46,155 bases of DNA, from contig JAJQFS010000018.1 of NCBI GenBank assembly GCA_021200995.1, forward strand, positions 1 through 46,155. The letters run 5' to 3'. Below are positions 7,303 through 16,546 of the stretch, in pieces. How positions within the stretch are numbered: the stretch's first letter is position 1; each line of letters begins with the position of its first letter. The DNA comes from Lachnospiraceae bacterium. Lineage in GTDB: Bacteria > Bacillota > Clostridia > Lachnospirales > Lachnospiraceae. The position numbers were made by a program, and so were the translations under genes. The notes under the pieces were generated by a model that was given only the letters and a program-made list of their open reading frames with translations, was not told the origin of the DNA and made no database searches.

Positions 7303-7327
7303 AGCTCATGTTGGAGGAAGACCGTGC

Positions 7328-8725
7328 ATGAAAAAATCAACTGACAGGGAAGAAAACAGAAACATTCAATATACCCAGAATACCGGCACGCATGAAGGCA
7401 ATGAAGAACAACAATGCAGGCCGGACTCCAAATTTCGATATCATGTGATTGGTATTAGCCTGGTCGTTTTTATCACATGCGTGGCTTTGATGGGCATCTA
7501 CTATGTGATGTTTCATTCTGAGAAGCTGTCAAACGTCTATAATTTTCTGGCCGGAATATTTAAGCCCGTATTTTTTGGCTTTATCATTGCGTACCTGATG
7601 ACCCCGATTCTGAACTGGATGGAGCAAAGTGTGGTGAAACCCCGCCTGCAGAAAGCAGGTCTGAAATGGAGAACACGCGGGATTTCCGTGCTGCTGACAG
7701 CTGTTTTAACACTGCTTGCACTTTTTCTGATTATTTATCTGTTTGTTTCGCAGATCATTCCCAGCATCAACGATATTATTGAGAATATCAATAGTTATTC
7801 AGAGAATATACAGGAATTTTTCGATACAGCATTTGAAGATTATCCGGAAATAGAAGAACGGGTTACAAACCTGTATGATTTCATTTATTCACAGGCGGAA
7901 AATTTTTCCAATACTATCATGGACAATTTAAGCAGTGTGTTACTGACTGTTTTTGCGGGTGGACTTTCCGTTTTAAATACGCTTTGGAATTTTATCCTGG
8001 GATTTATCTTTGCCCTGTATATGATCGGTTCCAAGGAAATGTTTGTCGGGCAGGCCAGAAAAATCGTATACTGCCTTTTTTCAGAGGATACCGCGAATCA
8101 GCTCCTCGCGGACGCGAAGTATACCCATAAAACCTATATTGGCTTTATTGGAGGCAAGGTGCTGGATTCCTTCATTATTGGATGTCTGTGTCTTCTGTTT
8201 ACATCCATTCTGGGTACGCCTTACAATGGACTTGTGAGTCTGATTGTAGGGGTGACTAACATTATTCCGTTTTTCGGCCCGTTTATCGGAGGCATTCCCT
8301 GCGCTGTGCTTGTTTTTGTGGTAGAGCCCACGCATCCGCTGAACATGGTATATTTTGGCCTGTTGATTCTTTTATTGCAGCTTTTTGACGGTTATGTTCT
8401 GGGCCCCAGAATTTTAGGTAATTCCACAGGAATTACAGGTTTCTGGGTCATTTTTTCCATTATAGTATTCAGCGGCTTTTTCGGTGTGATTGGTATGGTG
8501 ATCGGTGTTCCGACTTTTGCCGTCATATTCGCGGCCATCAGACGTGCGGTCAACGGACGGCTTCGTGAAAAAGGACTGTCAACAGAACGCAAAAAATACG
8601 AAACCATGACTTCCATGCAAAACGGAAAATTTATCGAAGCACCTGAAAAAGAAAAAGAACCAAAACAGGTGCATCACAGACTGCGTGATGTATTTGTCAA
8701 CAGCTTTAAATCTCATCATAGATAG
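7328..8725 (+). CDS. AI-2E family transporter (membrane permease)
   Basis: A 465-residue membrane protein with about eight hydrophobic segments: a pair near 45-90, one near 125-155, a long hydrophilic loop with an EDYPEIEERV segment, and several in the C-terminal half (for example SLIVGVTNIIPFFGPFIGG). This order and the NIIPFFGPFIG motif are characteristic of the AI-2E (YdbI/TqsA, PF01594) family, whose members export or exchange small molecules or sodium/protons. The substrate here is unknown. The start at 7328 follows GGAGGAAG; a longer frame from 7055 covers promoter sequence and is not used. The tail after about residue 415 is charged and cytoplasmic. Confidence 0.88.
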   Translation: MKKSTDREENRNIQYTQNTGTHEGNEEQQCRPDSKFRYHVIGISLVVFITCVALMGIYYVMFHSEKLSNVYNFLAGIFKPVFFGFIIAYLMTPILNWMEQSVVKPRLQKAGLKWRTRGISVLLTAVLTLLALFLIIYLFVSQIIPSINDIIENINSYSENIQEFFDTAFEDYPEIEERVTNLYDFIYSQAENFSNTIMDNLSSVLLTVFAGGLSVLNTLWNFILGFIFALYMIGSKEMFVGQARKIVYCLFSEDTANQLLADAKYTHKTYIGFIGGKVLDSFIIGCLCLLFTSILGTPYNGLVSLIVGVTNIIPFFGPFIGGIPCAVLVFVVEPTHPLNMVYFGLLILLLQLFDGYVLGPRILGNSTGITGFWVIFSIIVFSGFFGVIGMVIGVPTFAVIFAAIRRAVNGRLREKGLSTERKKYETMTSMQNGKFIEAPEKEKEPKQVHHRLRDVFVNSFKSHHR

Positions 8726-8801
8726 TTTGTTTCTGCCGCATAAAGACATTTCAAGTGTTAAGGCTGGAAATGGAGAAAATGCTCTTATATGGTCTTTATT
8801 T

Positions 8802-8847
8802 AAATCCAACTCTTCGCAAAATCGGCATTTTGCGAAGAGTTGGATTT
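8802..8847. repeat. Perfect 21-bp inverted repeat
   Basis: Bases 8802-8822 and 8827-8847 are exact complements (AAATCCAACTCTTCGCAAAA arm) around a CGGC tetraloop. It lies 76 bases after the AI-2E gene and could serve as its terminator, but there is only a weak T-rich stretch (CTCTTTAT) after it. The perfection over 21 bp is unusual for a terminator. Confidence 0.75.
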
Positions 8848-8919
8848 CTCTTTATACTGCTCTTCCGTGGATTATTTCATTATTCTTTTATGCAAGTTTG
8901 AATGACAGAATTTCAATTT

Positions 8920-8957
8920 TAAAAAATAAAGGAACGGCTTTTTATTATCCGTCCCTT
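8920..8957 (-). terminator. Intrinsic terminator of the TPR-DUF4037 gene
   Basis: On the minus strand GGGACGG (8951-8957) pairs with CCGTTCC (8931-8937), with one G-U wobble, followed by TTTATTTTTT. It lies 33 bases after the stop of the large TPR gene. Confidence 0.7.
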
Positions 8958-8989
8958 TTTTATTATCGATTTACTGGAGAACCGTTAAG

Positions 8990-11647
8990 TCAGGTTTCTG
9001 CCTGCAATGCGTTTTCCGCGTCCTGTAAAGAGGAGTATCCGTATAAAAGCGCAGTGTTCGTCATAATGATTTCAGCCAGATTCTGACCGGCTTGACGTAG
9101 TTTCACGATAAATTGCCCATAGAGCTTTAGCGTATTCTTACTGTAGGTTCCGAGTTCACCTCGAAGATAAGTTTCATAAGAGGTATCGTAGGGCGTATCC
9201 TCAGCGGTATGGATTGTGCGGCTGTTTGCGGCCATATGCGGATACTGCTCAGCAAATTGTTCCATCCAGGCTACCTGGATAGCGACGATTTGTTCGATGA
9301 TCGCGCCCTGCGTCTCATCGATTTCCGGGAGCTGATCCTTGATCGCGGCATAGCCTTCCGGATCCGTGGAGATCATCATGCGGCCATATTTCTCTGTGAT
9401 CAGATTCCAGCCTCTGGTGTTTGCGTGGAGAAAATCCGTAATATAACTGACCAGCAGTTCTTCCGGCCAGGCCAGATACTGGCTTTTGCGCATGATGGAA
9501 AAGGTCGCCCAGTCATCCTGGCAGGATGCGCGGCCGCCTTCATTCTGGACGGCGTCGAAGGCTGCCCATTCCAGCTGCACGATCTGGTTTACAAGCTGGT
9601 CTTTATCGTGGACGGCAACAGAGGCTTTTATTTCTTCTTCAGAAGGAACCGCTCGTTTTGTTTTCTGACCATTCATCGCCTGAAGATTCTCAGCAGTTGT
9701 ATCAGCAGAACTGTATATATTTTGCAGGATAGCTCTCCCGTACACTTCCAGAAATGTCTCATTTTCAGGAACAGTGACATGGTCCAGAATTCCCTGCTTT
9801 TTCAGTTCATCCAGAATCAGCAGGGCGATATATTCGATTGTCCGGCAGACAACATCCTGGCTCTCCGCATTCCCGGGGTTTTCCTGCCATACCAAACGTT
9901 GGTCGGCATAATCCGCCAGCGCGTTTGTCAGGCTGGAGAGAACGCCGAGACATTCAAAGGCATTACTGCTCTTCTTCAGCCATTTGTAGTAGGGTGGGAA
10001 GGCGTGGTTCACATAATGTATCAGGCGGTATAATTCTTCGATATATTTATAAAGAGCTACCTGTGCCGTCACATAATCCCCGCGTCTCATGGAACGGGCA
10101 TAGTTGTACTGCCCATATTGTCCCAGCTGAAGAAGACTGTTGGCGATTTTGATCCGCCAGTACTCTTCCGGACAGATTTTATAAAAATTCTCTCTTCGCG
10201 CCGTAAACTCTCCCACCGGATCGGCAAAGATCTCACCGTTTGTCACTGTCAGAAGCGCTTCATCCGGAATCGCCAGAAGACTTTTCAAATCCGGAATATC
10301 TTCCGCGCGCGCATAGCCGGTAAAACGGGCAAAGAAACGATCCATATCAAAGACGCCCACTCTCCCATTCTCGATCACGACATGACGGCGATAACCATGA
10401 AATTCTTCCGGAAGCGATGCGTAAAGATGTGAGATTTTCTCTCCATAGGTTTCATAATCCGCATGTGTCAGCCAGATACAGAGCCCAGGACCGAAGTCAT
10501 GATCTTGAGAGATTTCATCATCAAAGCCGAGGCAGTCACTGCCCTCTCCTGCCAGCCCAACAGCCATTCTGCTCAGGCATTCCGGCGCATATTGAGTAAA
10601 AAATGGCAGTAATACTTCTTCATAATAGGATTTTGCCAGTTTCAGGCCAAGTCCTGTATCCGCATTTTCATTGATGCTCCGGATACTATCATCGTCTCCA
10701 CTGACTGTATCATCAGGCATATCATCTGCTTCAGAAAAGTCTTCCGATTGATCTGTTGTCTCAGTTGGTAAAATATCTCCGGCAAGTCTCTCGCTTTCTT
10801 CTTCGCCTTCTGCTGCTTCTGTCTGAACTGCAGCCGGGTCCGGCGTAGGCTCCATTCCCAGCAGCTCCTCCACATAATGCAGATTATCCAGCAGATTATA
10901 ATAACTTTCCGTAACGCCGTGGGTTTTGAGGTATTCCTCCAGCGCGGCCAGATAATATTCCCTGGCTGTCTCATAATCCTCTGCCAGCACATATACCTGG
11001 CCTAAAGACGCCAGGGCGGCGCTGTAGTGATAATCCTTATCGCCGGGTAACGTGTCAAAGTATTCCACCGCCAGGTTCAGATGCGCGAGCGCTTCATCAA
11101 TCCGGTTTATCTGCAGCAGCGTTGTTCCCATATTTGTATGAGAGATCGCGATTTTCTGGGTATCCCCGTTTTCTTCCACAATTTTGAGCGCCCTGTTCTG
11201 TGCTGCGATTGCCTGTTTATAATTTCCCATTTCCTGATAGAGCAGGCTGATATTATTGTACAGCGCCGCGTAACGGGAGTCGTTGGGATCCATATGCTTC
11301 TGATAGATAGGAAATACCTCTTTATAATATTCGAGGGCAGTTTCATAATCTCCCATAGCGCGCAGTGCGGTGGCGATGTTTAGCAGGGTTGTGGCATAGG
11401 GAATGCTGTCCTGAAGTCCCAGCTGTTCCAGCAACTGCATTGTTCTCTCACATGCCGCCATCATTTCCTGATAACGGCTCATATCCCTGTAAAATCCGAT
11501 CAGCTCATTTAAGATGGTAACGCAGCAATTGTAGTCCCCGATCTGATAGGCTGTGTCCAGCTGTTCCGTCAGAAACGGCTCAATCTGGTCGAGCCGATGC
11601 TCATCAAAAAGCTGATCCAGAATCTGTAAAATTTCTTCCACGTTCAT
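8990..11647 (-). CDS. TPR protein with DUF4037 and DUF4125 domains
   Basis: An 885-residue cytoplasmic protein of unknown function. In order: tetratricopeptide repeats (about 1-265; units such as ALYNNISLLYQEMGNYKQAI), an acidic low-complexity linker (about 266-335), a DUF4037-like domain (about 335-640) that opens with GLAGEGSDCLGFDDEISQDH followed by DFG, and a DUF4125-like domain (about 690-870; VQLEWAAFDAVQNEGGRASC and WNLITEKYGRMM). The G-S-D...D-x-D pattern resembles the metal-binding loop of nucleotidyltransferases. The start at 11647 fits AAGGAG 11 bases upstream; a GTG at 11659 overlaps that site. It lies eight or more bases downstream of the broken rng gene. Domain names are from memory of family motifs, and the activity is inferred. 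Confidence 0.8.
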   Translation of the reverse strand: MNVEEILQILDQLFDEHRLDQIEPFLTEQLDTAYQIGDYNCCVTILNELIGFYRDMSRYQEMMAACERTMQLLEQLGLQDSIPYATTLLNIATALRAMGDYETALEYYKEVFPIYQKHMDPNDSRYAALYNNISLLYQEMGNYKQAIAAQNRALKIVEENGDTQKIAISHTNMGTTLLQINRIDEALAHLNLAVEYFDTLPGDKDYHYSAALASLGQVYVLAEDYETAREYYLAALEEYLKTHGVTESYYNLLDNLHYVEELLGMEPTPDPAAVQTEAAEGEEESERLAGDILPTETTDQSEDFSEADDMPDDTVSGDDDSIRSINENADTGLGLKLAKSYYEEVLLPFFTQYAPECLSRMAVGLAGEGSDCLGFDDEISQDHDFGPGLCIWLTHADYETYGEKISHLYASLPEEFHGYRRHVVIENGRVGVFDMDRFFARFTGYARAEDIPDLKSLLAIPDEALLTVTNGEIFADPVGEFTARRENFYKICPEEYWRIKIANSLLQLGQYGQYNYARSMRRGDYVTAQVALYKYIEELYRLIHYVNHAFPPYYKWLKKSSNAFECLGVLSSLTNALADYADQRLVWQENPGNAESQDVVCRTIEYIALLILDELKKQGILDHVTVPENETFLEVYGRAILQNIYSSADTTAENLQAMNGQKTKRAVPSEEEIKASVAVHDKDQLVNQIVQLEWAAFDAVQNEGGRASCQDDWATFSIMRKSQYLAWPEELLVSYITDFLHANTRGWNLITEKYGRMMISTDPEGYAAIKDQLPEIDETQGAIIEQIVAIQVAWMEQFAEQYPHMAANSRTIHTAEDTPYDTSYETYLRGELGTYSKNTLKLYGQFIVKLRQAGQNLAEIIMTNTALLYGYSSLQDAENALQAET

Positions 11648-11668
11648 AACTGAAATCACTCCTTCTTG

Positions 11669-12916
11669 CTATTTCAGGCATTCTCTGAGAGACATTCCTC
11701 TTTTTTCACGGGTCATTTCCAACAGGCCAAGCTTCGTAAATTCGTAAATATGGACTTTCTGAAAATCATGCCGGGCCTCCTTTTTCATAAATGTTAAAAT
11801 ATCTGCTTCATGCGTATGCTCAGACATATTGATAAAATCAATCACGATGATCCCTGTAATATTCCGAAGTCGAAGCTGTCTGAGTATCTCAGACGCGGCC
11901 TCCATATTGGTTTCAAAAAAATAACTTCTCCGCGTCTTTGCCGCGTGTCGCTTTCCCGGTATTCACGTCCACTACAGTCATGGCTTCCGTTTGCTCGATG
12001 CAAAGATATCCGCCGTTTTTCAGCCATACTTTTGTGTTCAGAGCCTCTTCGATGCGGGATGATATATTGTATAAAACAGGTAAAGACACCTGACTGTCCT
12101 GATAAAAGCGAATCTGAGGGTCTGATTTTAATTCTGTCTGCAGAGAGGTATACAGTCGGTATGAATCCGTCACGCATTCACTCACGTAAAATCCGCAGGC
12201 AGAAATATCGTCCAGAATACGCCGGGACCATCCGGCAGGTTTTTCCAGAACAGAGAAACAACTCCTGTTGTACGCATCACGAACCAGATGATCCAGCGCA
12301 GATAACGTGTCCGCACAGTCCTGATACAGAATATCCATTCCCTCCGGATCGTTCCGGGTCAGTTTCTCTGCACTGGTGCGCAGAATGAGATCATAGTAGG
12401 AATAGCCGATCAGACTTCCATCCGGCGTGCAAAGCGCTTTTTGGCGGAAATTAGACGATATAACGTCTTTCGTGTTCTCCTGATGGTTCTTTGAGAAAAA
12501 CAGCCTTCCTGACCCGAATTTGGCCACACAGAAGTGACCCCGCAGCTCGATGTTGCATGAAACGGCGTATTCTTTGGTCTTTTGAGGCTCCCGCCTGACC
12601 TGCAGCAGCACCTCATCCCCGTCCGCCAGCTTTCCTTTGAAAGGACGATTCAAAACCTTTAAATGCTCCGTGTTTTTCGTGGACAAAAAACCAATGTCCC
12701 CTTCTTTGTTTAAGGAAAAAATGCCGCCGGAATATTTGGCACCTGATGCTGACACTTTCCGATCAGAATCGTGCCGACAGCGAGGGTATCCTCACGAGGC
12801 AGGACTTTCAGGTATTCCATTCTGTTATCCTGCAGGAAAAAAGCAACGTCCCTTTTTTGATTTCCAAATGTATGTTCAGTTAAAATCAGCTTGCCGTATA
12901 TATTTTCCTGCTTCAT
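11669..12916 (-). pseudogene. rng: Ribonuclease E/G family protein, two frameshifts
   Basis: Three successive frames together encode one RNase G-like protein of about 415 residues. The first ends in GTILIGKCQHQ; the sense continues in another frame as VSASGAKYSGGIF, as if one A were missing from an A run near 12750. The second shift is at 11907-11914, where a run of seven T (minus strand) gives LFF-stop; six T would give LFFETNMEAASEIL. With that repair the catalytic Asp of VVDVNTGK and the Asp of IVIDFINM are exactly 43 residues apart, as in RNase E (Asp303/Asp346). The C-terminus stops at SLRECLK without the CPxC zinc-link. Its start overlaps the DUF2344 stop (TGATG). Homopolymer location makes sequencing error a serious alternative to true decay. 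Confidence 0.8.
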
Positions 12917-13629
12917 CAGGGTGCCACCCATATACCGAAATCAGCCAGCGGCAGTCGCTTTTCTTCCAGAGTGACCGGGTCGGTTATTTTCCCATAGGTT
13001 TCTTCTCTGGTAATCAGAAGGGCATTCTGCGGCATGTCCTGTTTCAGATAAGCAAAGAACGCTTCCAGAAACGCGTCCGGGCGAATATTCAGCACGCTTC
13101 CGGTACTCAGTATACACCAGACACAGTTTTCTTCCAACCGCCAGTCCAGAATTCCTTCCTTCAGATTGACGACAGAGGTACTTTTTTTCGTCTTTTTCTC
13201 AAAGAGGATTTCATCCTGTGACATAAATTGCTCAAATGCATATTGCCAGTCACCGACTGGGGCACGGCCTTCCCGGAAGCGGATTCTGTATTCGGCAGCT
13301 GTGACGGAAGCCATGGCGCCGACTGCTTTTTCGGGCAGAAGCCGTACGTCCGTGACTTCAATCCCCTCTGCGCTGCAGGCATTAAACCGTTCTATAAAGT
13401 CCTGGCTTGAGATAGGTGTATTGACTTCAATATCCACATACTCTCCGTTGCTTTCCTGACCAAGACCCAGCGGGGCCGCAAAAGACATGATCTGATGCGG
13501 GCTGAAGCCGGTGGTATAGGCCACATCAATTTCGGCCCGTCGAAGCGCTTTCTGAAAAAAGCGCATGACATCCAGGTGGCTGATGAATTTTAAAGCGCCG
13601 TATTTTCTGAATTTCACACGCAGTTTCAT
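12916..13629 (-). CDS. TIGR03936 family protein (DUF2344)
   Basis: A 237-residue protein starting MKLRVKFRKYGALKFISHLD, with RRAEIDVAYTTGFSPHQIMS and APLGLGQESNGEYVD, the signatures of the DUF2344/TIGR03936 family. Its function is unknown; it is nearly always encoded next to, or fused with, a TIGR03960 radical SAM protein, as here. Its start overlaps the radical SAM stop by four bases (ATGA), and its own stop overlaps the rng start, so the three genes form one coupled unit. Confidence 0.9.
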   Translation of the reverse strand: MKLRVKFRKYGALKFISHLDVMRFFQKALRRAEIDVAYTTGFSPHQIMSFAAPLGLGQESNGEYVDIEVNTPISSQDFIERFNACSAEGIEVTDVRLLPEKAVGAMASVTAAEYRIRFREGRAPVGDWQYAFEQFMSQDEILFEKKTKKSTSVVNLKEGILDWRLEENCVWCILSTGSVLNIRPDAFLEAFFAYLKQDMPQNALLITREETYGKITDPVTLEEKRLPLADFGIWVAP

Positions 13630-15512
13630 GATACGCCTCCATTTCTGCCTTCAAAGCACACGCCGCCTCCGAATCTGGCGGCGCCGCAGCCCTGACACTG
13701 CGCCCTGCAGTTGGGAGAAACGATTTCCGACTGCGCCTTTAACCATTCCCGTTTCAGAAATTCCTTGCTGACGCCGCAGTCCAGGAAATCCCACGGGAAT
13801 ACTTCATCCAGCGATCTCTCTCTGGTTGTATAGAAGTTGGGATCGATTCCACATTCCAAGAAGGTTTCCATCCAGACGTCATTACGGAAATATTCGCTCC
13901 AGGCGTCATAAATACAGCCTTTTTCATAGACCTTTAAGATCACCTCGGACAGCTTTCTGTCGCCCCTGGCAAGCACGCCCTCCAGCACGCTCATATCCGC
14001 CTCGTGCCAGTTGTATTTGATAGACTTCTGATTAAGCTGTGAGGCGATGGCGCGTCTGGTCGTATAAGCCTTTTCAATAAACTGCTCCTTCGAACACTGC
14101 GGCGCCCACTGAAATGCAGTGAAAGGCTTTGGAACAAAGAAAGAGGTGCTGGCAGTGACCTGCACTCTTCCGTTGACACGCTCTTCCTTCGGCACCGTAT
14201 CGTAGAAGGTGGCGGCGACCTTATTTGACAGATCAGCAATGCCGCGGATATCCTCATCAGTCTCAGTTGGAAGTCCCAGCATGAAATAAAGCTTGACCTT
14301 CGTCCAGCCGCCTTTGAACGCTTCCGCGGCGCCGTTTAAGATATCCTCCTCTGTCAGCCCCTTGTTGATCACATTGCGCATTCGCTGGCTCCCGGCTTCC
14401 GGAGCGAAGGTCAGGCTGCTCTTTCTGATATCCTGCACCTTCTGCATGACATCCAGGGAAAAGGAATCAATTCGCAAAGACGGCAGGGAAATGTTGACAT
14501 GCCGTCTGTCGCACTCTTCGATCAGAAAATCAATCAGTTCCGGCAGCCTGGAATAATCGCTGGAGCTTAAGGAGCTTAAGGTGATCTCCTCCTGGCCGGT
14601 GTTTTTGAGCATGGCGATGGCGTATTTGATATTCCATTCCAGGCTTCGTTCGCGTACCGGTCGGTAAAGCTGCCCTGCCTGACAGAAGCGACAGCCCCTG
14701 ATGCAGCCACGCATGATTTCCAGCACGACTCTGTCCTGTACCACCTTCAGATAGGGCACCACAGGCTTCTCAGGATAGTAGGTGTCAGAAACCTGCATCT
14801 CTACTTCCTTTAAAATCTTCGCGGGGATGCCTGGTCGATTGGGCGTAATGGCATCTATAGTACCGTCCTCTTTATAAGTCACATCGTAAAACATCGGCAC
14901 ATACATACCTGGAATCTGTGCGGCCTGATACAGAAATTCCGTACGGCTGACACCGTTATGCCTGCACTCTTTGTATACATCCAGCAGTCGACAGTACTGT
15001 GTCTCTCCCTCGCCGATGTAGAACATATCAAAAAATGCCGCGATGGGTTCCGGATTGTAGGTGCAGGGGCCGCCGCCCATGACAATCGGATATGTCCAGT
15101 CAGTGCGCTCACTCGCCAGAAGCGGAATCTGAGACAGATCCAGCACCTGCAGGATATTCGTGTAGCACATTTCATACTGAATTGTGATGCCCAGAAAATC
15201 AAAGTCTTTGATTGGATCCTGGCTCTCTAAGGCAAAAAGTGGAATGTGCTGCTCTCTCATCATTTTGTCCAGATCCGTCCAGGGACTGTAAACGCGCTCA
15301 CACCAGGTATCCTCAAATTCATTAAACATGGCGTAGAGAATCTGGATCCCTAAATGAGACATGCCGATCTCATACACATCGGGAAAACACATGACGAAAC
15401 GAACGTCGATATTGTCCTTGTTTTTATATACGGCGTTGACCTCGTTGCCGATATAGCGGGCGGGCTTCTCTACGCTTAATAATATATCATCACTTAATGC
15501 TAATTTGCTCAT
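13626..15512 (-). CDS. TIGR03960 family B12-binding-type radical SAM protein
   Basis: A 628-residue protein. Residues about 35-190 form a cobalamin-binding-like domain (CFPDVYEIGMSHLGIQILY; GGGPCTYNPEP). The radical SAM core carries the cluster-binding Cys270-x3-Cys274-x2-Cys277 (RGCIRGCRFCQAG). The C-terminal tail has four more cysteines (CRAQCQGCGAARFGGGVC) that could bind a second cluster or zinc. The substrate is unknown; linkage to DUF2344, RNase G and L21/L27 in Clostridia suggests a ribosome or RNA role. GGAAGGAAAATC precedes the start, and a clear promoter lies upstream. Confidence 0.92.
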   Translation of the reverse strand: MSKLALSDDILLSVEKPARYIGNEVNAVYKNKDNIDVRFVMCFPDVYEIGMSHLGIQILYAMFNEFEDTWCERVYSPWTDLDKMMREQHIPLFALESQDPIKDFDFLGITIQYEMCYTNILQVLDLSQIPLLASERTDWTYPIVMGGGPCTYNPEPIAAFFDMFYIGEGETQYCRLLDVYKECRHNGVSRTEFLYQAAQIPGMYVPMFYDVTYKEDGTIDAITPNRPGIPAKILKEVEMQVSDTYYPEKPVVPYLKVVQDRVVLEIMRGCIRGCRFCQAGQLYRPVRERSLEWNIKYAIAMLKNTGQEEITLSSLSSSDYSRLPELIDFLIEECDRRHVNISLPSLRIDSFSLDVMQKVQDIRKSSLTFAPEAGSQRMRNVINKGLTEEDILNGAAEAFKGGWTKVKLYFMLGLPTETDEDIRGIADLSNKVAATFYDTVPKEERVNGRVQVTASTSFFVPKPFTAFQWAPQCSKEQFIEKAYTTRRAIASQLNQKSIKYNWHEADMSVLEGVLARGDRKLSEVILKVYEKGCIYDAWSEYFRNDVWMETFLECGIDPNFYTTRERSLDEVFPWDFLDCGVSKEFLKREWLKAQSEIVSPNCRAQCQGCGAARFGGGVCFEGRNGGVS

Positions 15513-15573
15513 GATTTTCCTTCCAGATTTTATTTATATGAGAACACATGCACTGCCGGATTTCATACGTTGG

Positions 15574-15602
15574 ATTATACGATGTTTGCCGGATCAAATC
15601 AA
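15574..15602 (-). promoter_or_regulatory. Promoter of the radical SAM-DUF2344-rng unit
   Basis: On the minus strand TTGATT (15597-15602) and a consensus TATAAT (15574-15579) are spaced by exactly 17 bases, about 60 bases upstream of the start codon. Confidence 0.7.
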
Positions 15603-15629
15603 CATTTTAAATTAAGAGGCGCCAGATCA

Positions 15630-16304
15630 TCAAACGACGCCTGACGAAAATACAGGCAGGCGAATCAGAATCTGATAGACTACCCTCCACATGCCGTTTA
15701 ATACCGCGCTGTTCAGTCTGGAAAGCGGACGGCTGAACGTGTTGGACGCCAGCAGAAGAATCAGAATCAGGCTCCCGTAAGAACGGAATCTCTGAAAAAT
15801 ATCTCCGATTACCGGCACCAGCTCCTCCAGAACATGGGATCCGTCCAGCGGCGGAAACGGAATCAGGTTGAATATCCCAAGGCCGATATTGATGACGGCA
15901 CCGTAATATACCATGATTTCGATCGTATACCACAGCGTTGAATTCAGCGGCGCGTACAGCTGAATCAGGCCGTAACCCAAAAGGAAAATAAACGCCAGAA
16001 TAAAATTCGTGAACGGCCCGGCGAGGGAAACGAGGATAATGCCCAGTTTGGGATTCTTATAATACCGTGAGTTGATCGGCACGGGCTTTGCCCACCCCAT
16101 ATGAAAGAAAAGCAGACACAATGTGCCGACAGGATCCAGATGCTTTAATGGATTGAGCGTCAATCTGCCTGAAGCGCGCGGCGTCGGGTCTCCCAGACGG
16201 TCTGAGACCCAGCCGTGGGCGCATTCATGGCAGATAATCGCGATCAAAGTAGCCGGAGCCACATATAATATCGAAAGAATCTGTGAGCTAAGATTGCTGA
16301 GCAT
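15630..16304 (-). CDS. Site-2 protease family (M50) membrane metalloprotease
   Basis: A 224-residue membrane protein with four to five hydrophobic segments. The zinc site is HECAH (residues 26-30) in the first helix, and the third ligand motif is NLIPFPPLDGSHV in a later helix, the standard site-2 protease pair. These enzymes cut membrane-embedded substrates; the short form without a PDZ domain matches the Firmicutes YwhC group, whose targets are mostly unknown. The start at 16304 follows GGAGGAAATATCACC; an upstream start at 16337 lacks a site. It lies downstream of htrA, separated by a terminator, so it probably has its own promoter. Confidence 0.9.
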   Translation of the reverse strand: MLSNLSSQILSILYVAPATLIAIICHECAHGWVSDRLGDPTPRASGRLTLNPLKHLDPVGTLCLLFFHMGWAKPVPINSRYYKNPKLGIILVSLAGPFTNFILAFIFLLGYGLIQLYAPLNSTLWYTIEIMVYYGAVINIGLGIFNLIPFPPLDGSHVLEELVPVIGDIFQRFRSYGSLILILLLASNTFSRPLSRLNSAVLNGMWRVVYQILIRLPVFSSGVV

Positions 16305-16440
16305 GGTGATATTTCCTCCGTTTAAATTCCTGCACACAGCGGAATATGGTGTAAAACATCAGCTAATTTAAGATACATCGACAGGTTTTCACATTTGAAG
16401 ACGCCTGCCATCTCATCATACCATATAAAAAAATAAAAAT

Positions 16441-16486
16441 ACAGAAAAAAGAGGGAAAGATTGTAAAAACAACCTTTCTCTCTTTT
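16441..16486 (-). terminator. Intrinsic terminator of htrA
   Basis: AAAAGAGGGAAAG (16447-16459) pairs with CTTTCTCTCTTTT (16474-16486) with one G-U wobble. On the minus strand the stem runs into TTTTTTCTGTATTTTT, a strong U tract. It lies 60 bases after the htrA stop. Confidence 0.8.
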
Positions 16487-16546
16487 CACGCGTCTGATTT
16501 TGATATTTATCTTCAGTGTTCTAATTCATTTTACAACGAAAACACT

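Larger units (their letters stand above)
7026..7327. other. 302-base divergent intergenic region
   Basis: This region holds the recombinase promoter (7078-7106), a possible 23-codon reading frame on the minus strand (7139-7210), a short palindrome CCGAACTGTTCGG inside that frame, and the promoter of the AI-2E transporter (7274-7302). Nothing else is recognised. The palindrome has only two bases between its half-sites and is not a LexA box. Confidence 0.6.
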
